Source of the DNA: Epichloe hybrida
Lineage: Eukaryota > Ascomycota > Sordariomycetes > Hypocreales > Clavicipitaceae
DNA length: 64,000 bases
Direction of reading: 5' to 3'
NCBI GenBank assembly: GCA_019022495.1
Contig: JAFEKR010000023.1
Span: 372,001-436,000, forward strand
Shown: positions 55,805 through 64,000 of the stretch, one piece after another
Layout: the number at the start of each line of letters is the position of its first letter
Position numbering within the stretch: the first letter of the stretch is position 1
Notes under the pieces: model-generated
What the model saw: only the letters and a program-made list of their open reading frames with translations
Told to the model about the DNA's origin: nothing
Database searches by the model: none
Program-made: the position numbers and the translations under genes

Positions 55805-58800
55805 TTATTCGATAATTCCAACCTGCTGGATGTCGATGCCCGAAACCACCACGGCACCACCATCATCCGCCTTCCGAGGCATGCAGTACACGACCCCGAT
55901 CAAGTCGACATAGAAGTTCTCGCTCTTCTTGGTCACGCCAGCGTCCCCCTTGTTGATGTTGAAGGTCCACCCAGAGTACTTCAAGTACCGCGAATCCGAA
56001 ATTTCCCTCGTGTTGCTCTGGTACGGGCCAAAGTTGGTGGCGGACACGTTGGTGCCCAGCGCCCAGGTAATGGTGCACTTGGCCGTGCCGATGAAGGTGC
56101 CCGCGCTGGTAGTCTCCCCGATCACGTAGCGAGCGTTGAACTTGAGCTCGTACTTGAAGCCCGGGCAGAGCTTCACCTTGCGCTGGACGATGCTGGCGGC
56201 GCAACCGCTGCCGGGAAGGGAGCTCATGCGGGGGAAGAAGTTGTGGGAGTACAGGTAGTCTGTTGAGCTGCCGACAATGACGTTGTCCCCCTTTGTGCAG
56301 CCGGGCTGGTTGGGGAGGACGTCGAGCTCCCAGTTTGTGAACCAGTTGTTTCTGAAGTTTCCGTTTACGATCGGGGGATCTGGCGCGCAGGTGCCTGGTT
56401 TTGGGACGTAGCAGGATCCGTTCACACCTGTTGAGAGGAACTTGTCAGGTCACTCGGCACTGATACTTTTCACCCTTTTCGGGAACAAAGGGAGAAGGCA
56501 TCGCAGGCCCGACTTACAGTACTTGGGGTTGCAGACGTTGCCACATATGCCGCAGTTGTTGGGGTTGTTTCTCAAGTCCAAACACGTTGTGCCGCACTGG
56601 TCAACCGGGCCTGGTAGAATATTAGAGAGAAAAACCCGGCACGACGTGTCTCCAAGGATTTACTCACAACCACATTCACCACCCCGGCATTTGCTGTTGG
56701 GACCGCACTGTCTACCGCAGTTGCCGCAGTTATTGTCATCACTTCCCTTCAGGTTGACGCAGTAGAAGTTGCCGTCCTGTTTGAGACACGTGTCGCCGAT
56801 GTTGCCGCAGTAGCAAACGCACATGGACTTCTGGGCCTTGTAGAAGAGGTCCTTGCCGGGTTGAGTCCCGGTATATACGGAAAAGTACGTCGCCTGCGCG
56901 GTGCAAGCAACGAGGGGCTAAAAAACGAACGGCCACCAGCACAGCAGGTAACAATTAGCCTTCAAAAAAATATAAAAAATAAAAAAATAAAAAAAGCCCA
57001 CCGAGAAGAATGCCCCTTTCGGTACAGTCAGGATGAGCAACAATCACTTACGATTATGTCCCACCAGCTTCCCCCAAAGTTTTTGACGCAAGACGTCATA
57101 GCCATGACGGTGAAGATGCCGGTGCAGCTCTCCCAGCCATACGACTGGCACTGGTCGAAGCACAGGCTCTGTGCCATACAGGAGCCGTCGAAGCTGAATG
57201 GGCTGAGCTGCCACCAGTCGGGGAGATTGTTGCAGACGTTGCCCTGGTTCAGCTCATGGTCCGCCTTGACATAGGGGACCAGGTTGTCCGGCGCGGCAGG
57301 ACACTTGGGCGCAGCACCGGTTTGATAGCCGTCCAGACGCTTCTCCAAGTCCCTGGCCACTACTTTTCCGCGGCGCTCCAGCTTATCTTGGAGTGTCTTT
57401 GCGCGCGCCAGAAGCCGGGTCTTGTCACGCTTGGCCTTTTCGACAGTAGGATGGTTGACCGAGAGGGCCAGCATGTGGCCCTTGCCGCCGCCGGGAGTGG
57501 CCTGGATGTAACGGCCGTCCGATGCCCAGGAGTATGACTGGCCGTCAAGCTTGATGGTCATCTTGCCGTTGCAGTCGGTGCCGAAGATGGTGGTGACTAG
57601 GTTGTTGGCGTAGCGTGCGCCGGTGGACTGGCCAGTGAGAACCAGTCTCCCGGACCTGTCCATGGCGACGTACTGGGTGGTCTTGCCGGCGTAGACCAGG
57701 TCATAGGTGTCGGCGGGCGGCGCACCAGCAGGCGCCTGGAGGTAGAAGGCTGGGAAAGTTATATCCTGCGGATTTGTTCCAGACAAAGGGTCCGACGCCT
57801 CGGGCTGGACCGTGGGCTGCGCGACAGGTCCGATCTGGTTCATCGTCTTGCTGACAATGGGCACGAAGTTGGAGTCGAGAAGGGTGAACTGGGCTTGGGG
57901 ACCAGTCGACATCATGCAGGGGGCAGGCTCGTACGTAGGCTGCGGGATTCCCGTCGTGACCGGGTCTGACCCCATGGCCGCCAGAGTAGGAAGCTCAAAC
58001 TCCGTGTAGGTGTACGAGTCGGTCAAGTCATCGTCGTTGGCATACCCGCCGTGGGCAGGTGCCCGACCTGTAGGGGTATACGGAGGACTATCCGTGACGA
58101 GGGGCGTGTGTGCCGCTGGCACCGTAGCCGTCTTGACTGCTTCCGTGAATTTGATCTCGGGAACCTTGGATGTCGGTGTGTAAAAGGCGGGCTGTGAGTC
58201 GAGAGAAGGACAGTGTGAGAATCGAGTTCCTCGAAAATGGCTTGGCAGGGCACGGCACACAGGTTCGCATCTCAGTCACTCACATAGTCGGCAATGGCAT
58301 CAGCGCACTTGACGTCCCAAAAGGCAATATTGCTTCTGTCATCAACCTTCAGGCTTGATTTCAGAGACGAGCTGTACAGGTGACAAGTTGAGCTGCCAAG
58401 TGAGAAACTCCTGCAGTCTGTGTTGCTCCTGCAGAGCTTCATACATCCCGTCCAGCTGTTATCCAAGAGAGCTCCCGATTCAGCGATTGGTCTTATGTTA
58501 CGGTCACCTCTGATATTGCACAAGTCCCTATTGGGGAAGCAGGCTGGTTCGTAGAAGGTCATTTGGCCGGTGCCTAACTTGAAAATTACAAAGATACTGC
58601 CATGCATTTCGGTGCGTCAGTAACCTAGGGTGAGGTGCGTTGCATTGTGTGTCTCATGCTGCCCGGGCTATAAAGGGGTGATACGAACGGAGGTATGTAC
58701 AGGCCGCAGCCCATCTTGCTCACAGAGTAACTTCCACAGAAAACACTGTTTCTGCACAAAGCACCACATTGGGCCGCGTCCATGAGAGCGGTCTGCCTGG

Positions 58801-58945
58801 AGACAAAGTAGGCCGGGATAAGCCTGCTGCCGACTTTGCCGCACTTACTAGATCGGGATTCCAGACTCGGTGCGTCCATGTCTTCTGCGGAGGCACAGCC
58901 CAACAGCGTAGCAGCTGCCAGGAACAAGAGATGGAGGAATTGCAT
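55805..58945 (-). CDS. Large modular cysteine-rich secreted protein
   Basis: Six exons (58945..58685, 58577..58284, 58191..57052, 56917..56668, 56610..56518, 56427..55805) give 886 residues with all phases matching. Exon 1 codes a signal peptide (MQFLHLLFLAAATLLGCASA) and a PAN/apple-like Cys module (CGALCRNSVFCGSYSV). Exon 2 codes a second one (CMKLCRSNTDCRSFSLGSSTC). Exon 3 holds a Thr/Pro-rich stalk and a beta-rich domain (YDLVYAGKTTQYVAMDRSGR). Then comes a Cys-rich region (CNNLPDWWQLSPFSFDG, CFDQCQSYGWESC). Exons 4 and 5 code repeated knots (NNCGNCGRQCG, NNCGICGNVC). Exon 6 ends in a carbohydrate-binding-like beta domain beginning VNGNFRNNWFTNWELD. Likely extracellular or wall-associated, adhesive or binding rather than enzymatic. 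No specific homologue recognised. Confidence 0.85.
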
Positions 58946-59044
58946 GGTGATGATGACGGTGCCAAGAGACAAATCCAACGATGCTTACACCGGGAACTTG
59001 GACTGTCCTCCTTGTCTTGGTGGGTCGACCGGGACGAGTGGCCT

Positions 59045-59056
59045 GAGCTATATACT
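59045..59056 (-). promoter_or_regulatory. TATA box of the cysteine-rich protein gene
   Basis: Minus-strand AGTATATAGCTC lies about 100 bp upstream of the ATG at 58945. Confidence 0.6.
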
Positions 59057-60730
59057 AATAACCTGGTGTGCCCGGAAATCCCTGATGGGCAGAACATGCA
59101 TTTGAACTGTAAATCCAATTCATACCTAGCCTGGTGCGGCTCACGCCAGGCATATTAGTCAATGGCGAACGGTAGACTATCACAATCATCGTTCAGCCTC
59201 ACATTTGCTCGGCCAACAAAAAAAAACCAAGGACTGCAGATCCTTTTCTGCGGGTTCGAGCCGCTGCACATCGACTGTTTTTTTATTTCCCAATTTTCCA
59301 ATTTCCAATTTCAGATGCGCCGTCCTCCTTCTCTGCCTTGCATCTCGTTGCGGTGACATGCTCTCCCCATCAGCCCGTGTGCGTCGGATCTCGCTCGTGG
59401 CAAGGATCGCTTTGATCCATGATGCACTTTGCTGCGACGGCGGGTTGTGGAGGAGACTAGGCAAACCTTACGGCCCGCAGGCTCACTGTCAATTTTAGCT
59501 TTTCAAGTCCAGATTGGTCGAGACGGGACGGCCCTGCAAGATGGGGTGGCGATTGGCTTTCTAGCCCGGATTGCAGATGGTCGAGAATCAAACTAGTCCT
59601 GGGCTCGATGGAGCATGGTGCCTGTGGCTGGCTGGCGGCGTCGTCTTGAGGAAGGCATTTGTTTCTTAGACACGTGGCCGTCACGTCATGCCATGTTTTC
59701 CGCGTTAGGGCGAGAGGGGAAAGGGGAAAGCAATCGATAGCTAGTGCCATTTTTGCTCATTTGGTACCGCGAGCTTCCATCAGTTCTGGCTCCATGGCGA
59801 TGCGAAGCCCCGCGTCGGAGTATCAGATCCTCTAGAGGTGAGTATTGAACGCCATGCTGACTGATTTGTTGATCAATCGGCAGTCCATGCAAGCAGGCGC
59901 GCACCATCCCGAGCACGCGGAAACCGAAAAGACGGTCTGGGAGGTCTGGGAGTTTTGAGATGGAAACTTTGCTTGTTGCGCCCGTGTGAAAAAAGAGAGC
60001 TCATGTCGCAGCAACTCAAGCAAATCGTTTCTCCATTGTACATCCTGTTTGGTAAAACGTGGCAGTCATCTGATCCATGTTTTTCGAGTAGAAAAAAATT
60101 GCCACAACGTCTGCAGCCTCGGCTGGCCTTGTAGGAATTCGCTATTTGAGCCCCCCGATGCATTTTTTCATACCTGTACTCTCAAGCTTCCTATGCCACT
60201 GCTTAGATGAATAGCGGCAGCATTGTACTCACCCCTACTTGAGACCTACCAACTGGCTGTTCCAGCTTCGCTTTCAGCTCACAGACCAACAGGCTTATAA
60301 CAGAACTGTTGACGTATGGGTAGAGTAGTGTAAGGCTGCTGCTTAAGAAACAAGACGGCAGTTGATTCTACGGACGAGAACAGCAGAACCCCGTCATGGC
60401 CCGGTGCCAAAGCTACCGATGAGGGCACCGGACTGCTTCTCAAGAAACAAAAGATGAAGGAACAAGCACTTCCGACTATCACATACAACCACGGCCGCTG
60501 GCAGGATGTGTGCCTGAGAGGTAGGCGTTGGGGTCTCTGTAGGTGGAAGGCAACGAGGCAGGCAATTAACGGGCTCCATTGTCGTTCGCTGCGAACCTGG
60601 CGTAGGAAGTGAATGGTCAGGACCAGTTCTTGAAATTGAGAAGGACATGCTGCTGCGTGCCCCATTGCAAAGAATCTAAATATCTACTGCTTGCGCAAAA
60701 TCAAAAAGAAATGGGGGAAGGAAGCAGGGT

Positions 60731-60776
60731 ACTCGTGCCCCGCCCCACCTTACTAGGGGCGGGGCGGGGCGCGAGT
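60731..60776. repeat. Inverted repeat with 16-bp GC-rich arms
   Basis: Arms at 60731-60746 (ACTCGTGCCCCGCCCC) and 60761-60776 (GGGGCGGGGCGCGAGT) pair along 16 positions with one T-G wobble, around a 14-base loop. Confidence 0.85.
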
Positions 60777-61527
60777 AGAAGTAGATTGAGCATGAATTAT
60801 TATTGGCTCCTCGACTACCTTGCCACACCGGGGATCTCTAATTGCGCATACCGCGTTAGTCCTAATCCAGATTAGCGGTCTAGCCACCTAATCATGGCGT
60901 GGCTCGCGTCTGTTTATTTTCACTTTTGACCACGTCCGTAAGATGCCTATATATGCGATATTTCAAGGTACTGACTGATATTATTGAATAGGGTCTCAAA
61001 TCGCGTGGCTCGGCTAGCTAGTGTGTCGCGTTGGCTTAAAGCTAGCGTCTTGTGATGCCCGCAATAAACGAGCTAGTACATCGATTTCCCCACAGCGGCC
61101 TCGGCCGCATGCCCCACCTTCTTACTGACAGTGTGCCGGCCACTACTCCCCGGGAACAATGGAGGATCTGATATGACCGGACTCACCAGACATGAGGATA
61201 TCAACGTCGCTCAGCCGTCGCAGACCCATCTAGAAACAGGAAACCGCAGAAACAGAAAAAAGTACGAAAGTTGTAATTTCTCCAGGAGTTCTGTCTTGAA
61301 ATGGAGTGCAGCCATGAAGCAGCTCGATGGATGCTCGGCAAGGCTATCGGCAAGTTGGGAATCAGGCCAGGTGATTTTGACCACAAGCAGGCAACAAGCA
61401 GGCATATCTGCAGGCAGCAACAAAGCACGCCTGCAGGCAGCAGCCGCAACATCGGCGTCTTCGGGTGTCATCAATGGTTAAATACCCCTCATATGACTCT
61501 GGATGCCCCTTTATTTTTAATCACACA

Positions 61528-61579
61528 CACTCAGTAATTCCACTCAGCAATACCACTCAGCAATACCACTCAGCACACT
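61528..61579. repeat. Tandem 13-bp repeats (CACTCAGCAATAC)
   Basis: Three full units and a partial fourth end about 70 bp before the ATG at 61650, so they lie in the leader or core promoter of the coiled-coil gene. Confidence 0.85.
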
Positions 61580-61649
61580 CAATTCCCAAGTCGAGGCGAT
61601 CTTTTCCGCCAATTATCAAGCGTCCAGCACTTTCAGTGGGACAAAAATC

Positions 61650-61985
61650 ATGGCTAGCGCTAATGCCGACATCAAGGAACTCAAGACGGTCCAAAAACGA
61701 ATCAGCGAGCTTATGAGGGATCATGCAGCTGAGCAAGAAGAGCGTCAAAACTTGTTGAACATTATACGAAATGTTTCCCCGGCGAATATACAACTCATGT
61801 CGGCCACCGCCTCCAACACAAGAAGTAACAGATTTCGTGGCGTTCCTGAAGACATGAGCACCACGATATCTCACTTAGAGAGTCAGCTGGTTGAGAAGGA
61901 GGCTGTTATTGGAAGATTGTGGAACAAGTTAGCGGAGTTGCAGGAGCGGGAGCGGGAACTAAAAGCAAATGTACGAGGCTACTAG
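61650..61985 (+). CDS. Small predicted coiled-coil protein
   Basis: A single exon of 111 residues with ATG in good context (AAAAATCATGG). Heptad-like helices occupy residues 6-50 (VQKRISELMRDHAAEQEERQ) and 70-110 (ISHLESQLVEKEAVIGRLW, KLAELQERERELK), split by a Ser/Thr/Asn-rich loop. There is no signal peptide, membrane segment or cysteine. I do not recognise it. It ends 11 bp from the stop of the convergent gene 61997..62446, so the two mRNAs must overlap at their 3' ends. Confidence 0.6.
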   Translation: MASANADIKELKTVQKRISELMRDHAAEQEERQNLLNIIRNVSPANIQLMSATASNTRSNRFRGVPEDMSTTISHLESQLVEKEAVIGRLWNKLAELQERERELKANVRGY

Positions 61986-61996
61986 ATACAAGAACA

Positions 61997-62446
61997 CTAA
62001 GAGATGCTTTTTAAAGACCCTTCCCTAACCTTACTGTCACGTGTCCGTCCAGCTTGTAGTAGAGCATTTGCCTTTTCGAGCCACTCTTTCATGTACTGCA
62101 ACCGTTCGTCAGGGATTAGTAAACCATGGCTCTTCAAATATTCAGTGTAGCGCTTCGAATTCTGAAGTTGAAGCTCAATTTTCTCCGCAAAGGTCTGATT
62201 GTCCTGAAAGAAATCATTGACAACCACATCTTTGTTTGCGTCGGATCCGAATGATTGTTGAAAAAGAGAAGGGTAATACACATCTATGAGGGTGGCAGGG
62301 TGACGCAATATTTGAACTATAGGTGATAGTTCCAAGAGAAGTTCCTTACTCGGGGCAGTATTTTCCCGCTGGAAGCCCCAGTCTTGCCAGAGTTGCGTCC
62401 AGCCGCTTGATGTCTCGTGCATCTCCTGAAGGACTGTGCCGATCAT
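61997..62446 (-). CDS. Small hypothetical protein, predicted helical
   Basis: A single exon of 149 residues (MIGTVLQEMHETSSGWTQLW...). It is rich in Gln, Leu, Glu and Lys and lacks cysteine, signal peptide or membrane segments. The C-terminal half is amphipathic (FAEKIELQLQNSKRYTEYL; YMKEWLEKANALLQAG). Family not recognised. Convergent and nearly abutting with the coiled-coil gene. It lies 217 bp downstream of the repeat-protein gene on the same strand. An upstream exon cannot be excluded. Confidence 0.5.
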   Translation of the reverse strand: MIGTVLQEMHETSSGWTQLWQDWGFQRENTAPSKELLLELSPIVQILRHPATLIDVYYPSLFQQSFGSDANKDVVVNDFFQDNQTFAEKIELQLQNSKRYTEYLKSHGLLIPDERLQYMKEWLEKANALLQAGRTRDSKVREGSLKSIS

Positions 62447-62663
62447 CTTCTCCTTTCATCGCTCTTTGCCACCAAATCACTCCACAATTTAGACAAGATA
62501 GGCACCGGTGTATTTGACAGAAAGAAAGGTCTATTCGATTAGTCTATGCTTAATGCTACAGAATCTATACAAAAACAAGGAAAGATGCGTCTAAAATCAA
62601 ATAAACATGAAAAACTCAAATTCGCACCCGTTTGCTCATACAAAGTCTGCAAGGGCCGCATGC

Positions 62664-63311
62664 CTAGGTGCGGTCTTCCCTGAGAGGAGACCAGCTACCG
62701 TCCTTGTCAGGTCCGTTGCTGGTTCTGTTTATCTTTGGGGGATCCTTTACGGGGGACCAGTTGCCGTTCGGGCCCGGGCCATTCTGAGACCTGCCGTCTT
62801 TTATGCCGTTGGAAGTTGAACCTTCTTGAGGAGACCAGTTGCCGCCTAGGTCTGGGCTATTCTGAGTCTTGCCGTCTTTTATGCCGTTGGAGGTTGGGCC
62901 ATCTTTTGAAGGAGACCAGTTGCCGTCCGGACCCGGGCCATTCTTCGCAGCGGCGGCGGCAGCCAAGTCTTTGGTTTCTGTTAGGAGTGGCTGATTGCTA
63001 TTTATGGCGTTCTTAATGGCTTGGCCGCCTTTCGGGGCACACGTGGGAGAATAGTTGCCATCTGGGTCTAGGCAATTATTCTCCTTCGTGGCCGCTAAAT
63101 CTTTGGCTTCTGTCAGAAGTGACTGATTGCCATTTGTGCCGGATCCGTTCATGGCGTTCTTCATGGCTCGGCCGCCTTTCGGGGGACACATGGGAGAATA
63201 GTTGCCATCTGGGTCTAGGCAATTATTCTCCTTCGTGGCCGCTAAATCTTTGGCTTCTGTCAGAAGTGGCTGATTGCCATTTGTGCCGGATCCGTTCATG
63301 GCGTTCTTCAT
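62664..63311 (-). CDS. Tandem-repeat protein with recurrent GN(Y/W)SP motif
   Basis: A single exon of 215 residues. The first ~98 residues are two near-identical 49-residue units (MKNAMNGSGTNGNQ...LLTEAKDLAATKENN), each carrying a Cys-bracketed decapeptide, CLDPDGNYSPMC and CLDPDGNYSPTC. A degenerate third unit follows, then four shorter units with DGNWSP, GGNWSP, NGNWSP and DGSWSP. In all, six copies of [D/G/N]G[N/S][Y/W]SP. The protein is hydrophilic and probably disordered, with no signal peptide visible at this start and no Lys-Arg processing sites. ATG 63311 was chosen because it begins the first repeat; a TATA box lies ~185 bp upstream, so the leader is about 150 bases and could hide an exon. 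Function unknown. Confidence 0.6.
   Translation of the reverse strand: MKNAMNGSGTNGNQPLLTEAKDLAATKENNCLDPDGNYSPMCPPKGGRAMKNAMNGSGTNGNQSLLTEAKDLAATKENNCLDPDGNYSPTCAPKGGQAIKNAINSNQPLLTETKDLAAAAAAKNGPGPDGNWSPSKDGPTSNGIKDGKTQNSPDLGGNWSPQEGSTSNGIKDGRSQNGPGPNGNWSPVKDPPKINRTSNGPDKDGSWSPLREDRT
63018..63311. repeat. Two tandem 147-bp units in the repeat-protein gene
   Basis: Corresponding words (GGGTCTAGGCAATTATTCTC) occur at 63064 and 63211, a 147-bp period that keeps the frame (49 codons). The copies differ at only a few bases, so the duplication is recent or homogenised. Confidence 0.92.
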
Positions 63312-63491
63312 AGCTGGGATGGGAGGCTAAGTTGCCGTTTTGGTCACGGGTATGTGTGGTGTAAATTGTAATTCAGATGAGGGATGTCGTGGACTTGGCT
63401 GTGATGAACAAAACAAGAAAGAATTCACGTTCTGCAACAGCTGAACTGTGGGAATGAGGCTATAACGATGATGCCAAAAGACGGCGAGTGT

Positions 63492-63503
63492 GATTATATA
63501 TCC
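63492..63503 (-). promoter_or_regulatory. TATA box of the repeat-protein gene
   Basis: Minus-strand GGATATATAATC lies about 185 bp upstream of the ATG at 63311. Confidence 0.55.
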
Positions 63504-64000
63504 CCTTGGATGAGGAAGTTGACGAAATCGATCTGCTTGTAGAGGCTAAGATGAGATGGGAATTCGAGTCCGTCAGAGCCATTTTTATATCTCCCATCTC
63601 GCGGAGTGCATCGTCATTGACTTCTCGCCGGTCGTAAGGCGACATAGCCCGCCTTACGCCCGACGCGATTACGCAAGAAAGAAAGGACTAGAATATCCCG
63701 TCAGCTTTTTGGGGCGACCAATGACGGTGCCGAATTGAGCCGTTGGTGAAGTGCGTGCCCTTGCATTGCCGCCTCGTAAGGCTAAGATGAGGAACAAGGC
63801 ATTCATCAGCGGGGTGCGCCTTGTTCCTGTACAATGTGCAGGGATGCTCACCGCGATGCAAGGTCCGGGACGCATGACTGTGTTGCCGTCTGACAGTGAC
63901 TCGCCCCGTTCACGATGACTGCTCCGAACCGTCATTGCCCCTGGCGCGGAGCGATGTGGCTCAACTCGCGCGGTCAGCCGGATCAGGTTTCCAGGGCGTT
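63504..64000. other. Right-end non-coding region
   Basis: Only short frames without motifs up to the window edge. It presumably holds the upstream promoter of the repeat-protein gene. Confidence 0.5.

Larger units (their letters stand above)
59057..61649. other. 2.6-kb gene-poor interval
   Basis: Upstream of the cysteine-rich gene and of the coiled-coil gene. Frames up to ~128 codons show no motif; an ATG-started 84-codon minus frame at 60394..60648 is the least unlikely but unsupported. It contains a 16-bp GC hairpin at 60731-60776 and a TAG-rich, AT-leaning stretch 60880-61080 that resembles decayed repeat DNA. Tandem 13-bp repeats lie at 61528-61579. Confidence 0.5.

Noticed and set aside
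60279..60665. 128- and 84-codon minus-strand frames
   Set aside because: No recognisable domain or signal; two overlapping frames are equally open, so coding is not supported.

Overview
The window reads as nuclear DNA of a filamentous ascomycete, most likely Sordariomycetes and probably Hypocreales. The genes carry short GT-AG introns (mostly 55-135 bp). The gene set is typically fungal: a zinc-cluster regulator, Opi1, Vac8, Lcl2, UVDE, an Arp1/amidase-type protein and an MeCPA-like carboxypeptidase. Simple repeats and homopolymer runs fill the non-coding spaces. I could support 26 protein genes (about 52 introns) by joining reading frames at splice signals and checking that every joined frame stays open; in nearly all models the phases add up exactly. 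I saw no rRNA, functional tRNA, CRISPR array or bacterial-type feature.

Layout. 1-13 kb: a truncated alpha/beta-hydrolase/CorA-like gene running off the left edge, a C2H2-type zinc-finger protein with a possible cupin-like tail, mitochondrial ribosomal protein bL27m divergent from LCL2, the PP1 regulator Glc8 (inhibitor-2), and a regulator with two separate Zn2Cys6 clusters. 13-15.2 kb is gene-poor. 15-24 kb: a small membrane-anchored RING-like gene, UV-damage endonuclease, an Rkm4/SETD6-like SET methyltransferase and AP-1 mu. 25.9-30 kb: Opi1 and an intronless kinase-like gene. 30-32 kb is an AT-rich, repeat-laden interval with a tRNA-derived SINE-like element, followed by a secreted type-B carboxylesterase. 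34.7-49 kb is a conserved block: Rpa3, a secreted M14 carboxypeptidase, a large RhoGAP, Snf4 (AMPK gamma) and Vac8. 49.7-52.6 kb: Imp1 and mitochondrial IF3 diverge from one 401-bp promoter, then Alb1. 52.8-59 kb: an amidase-fold protein that lacks the signature serines, and an 886-residue modular cysteine-rich secreted protein. 59-61.6 kb is gene-poor. 61.6-63.3 kb holds three small unrecognised genes, one encoding a tandem-repeat protein.

Functionally the conserved genes are housekeeping: mitochondrial translation and protein processing (bL27m, IF3m, Imp1), vesicle and vacuole traffic (Apm1, Vac8), DNA repair and replication (UVDE, Rpa3), and glucose, phosphate and lipid signalling (Snf4, Glc8, Opi1). 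The lineage-variable part consists of secreted hydrolases, the kinase-like gene, the cysteine-rich protein, the serine-less amidase and the terminal small-gene trio. The best candidates for something undescribed are the repeat protein at 62664-63311 with its small neighbours, the amidase with missing catalytic serines, the modular secreted protein at 55805-58945 and the double zinc-cluster regulator.
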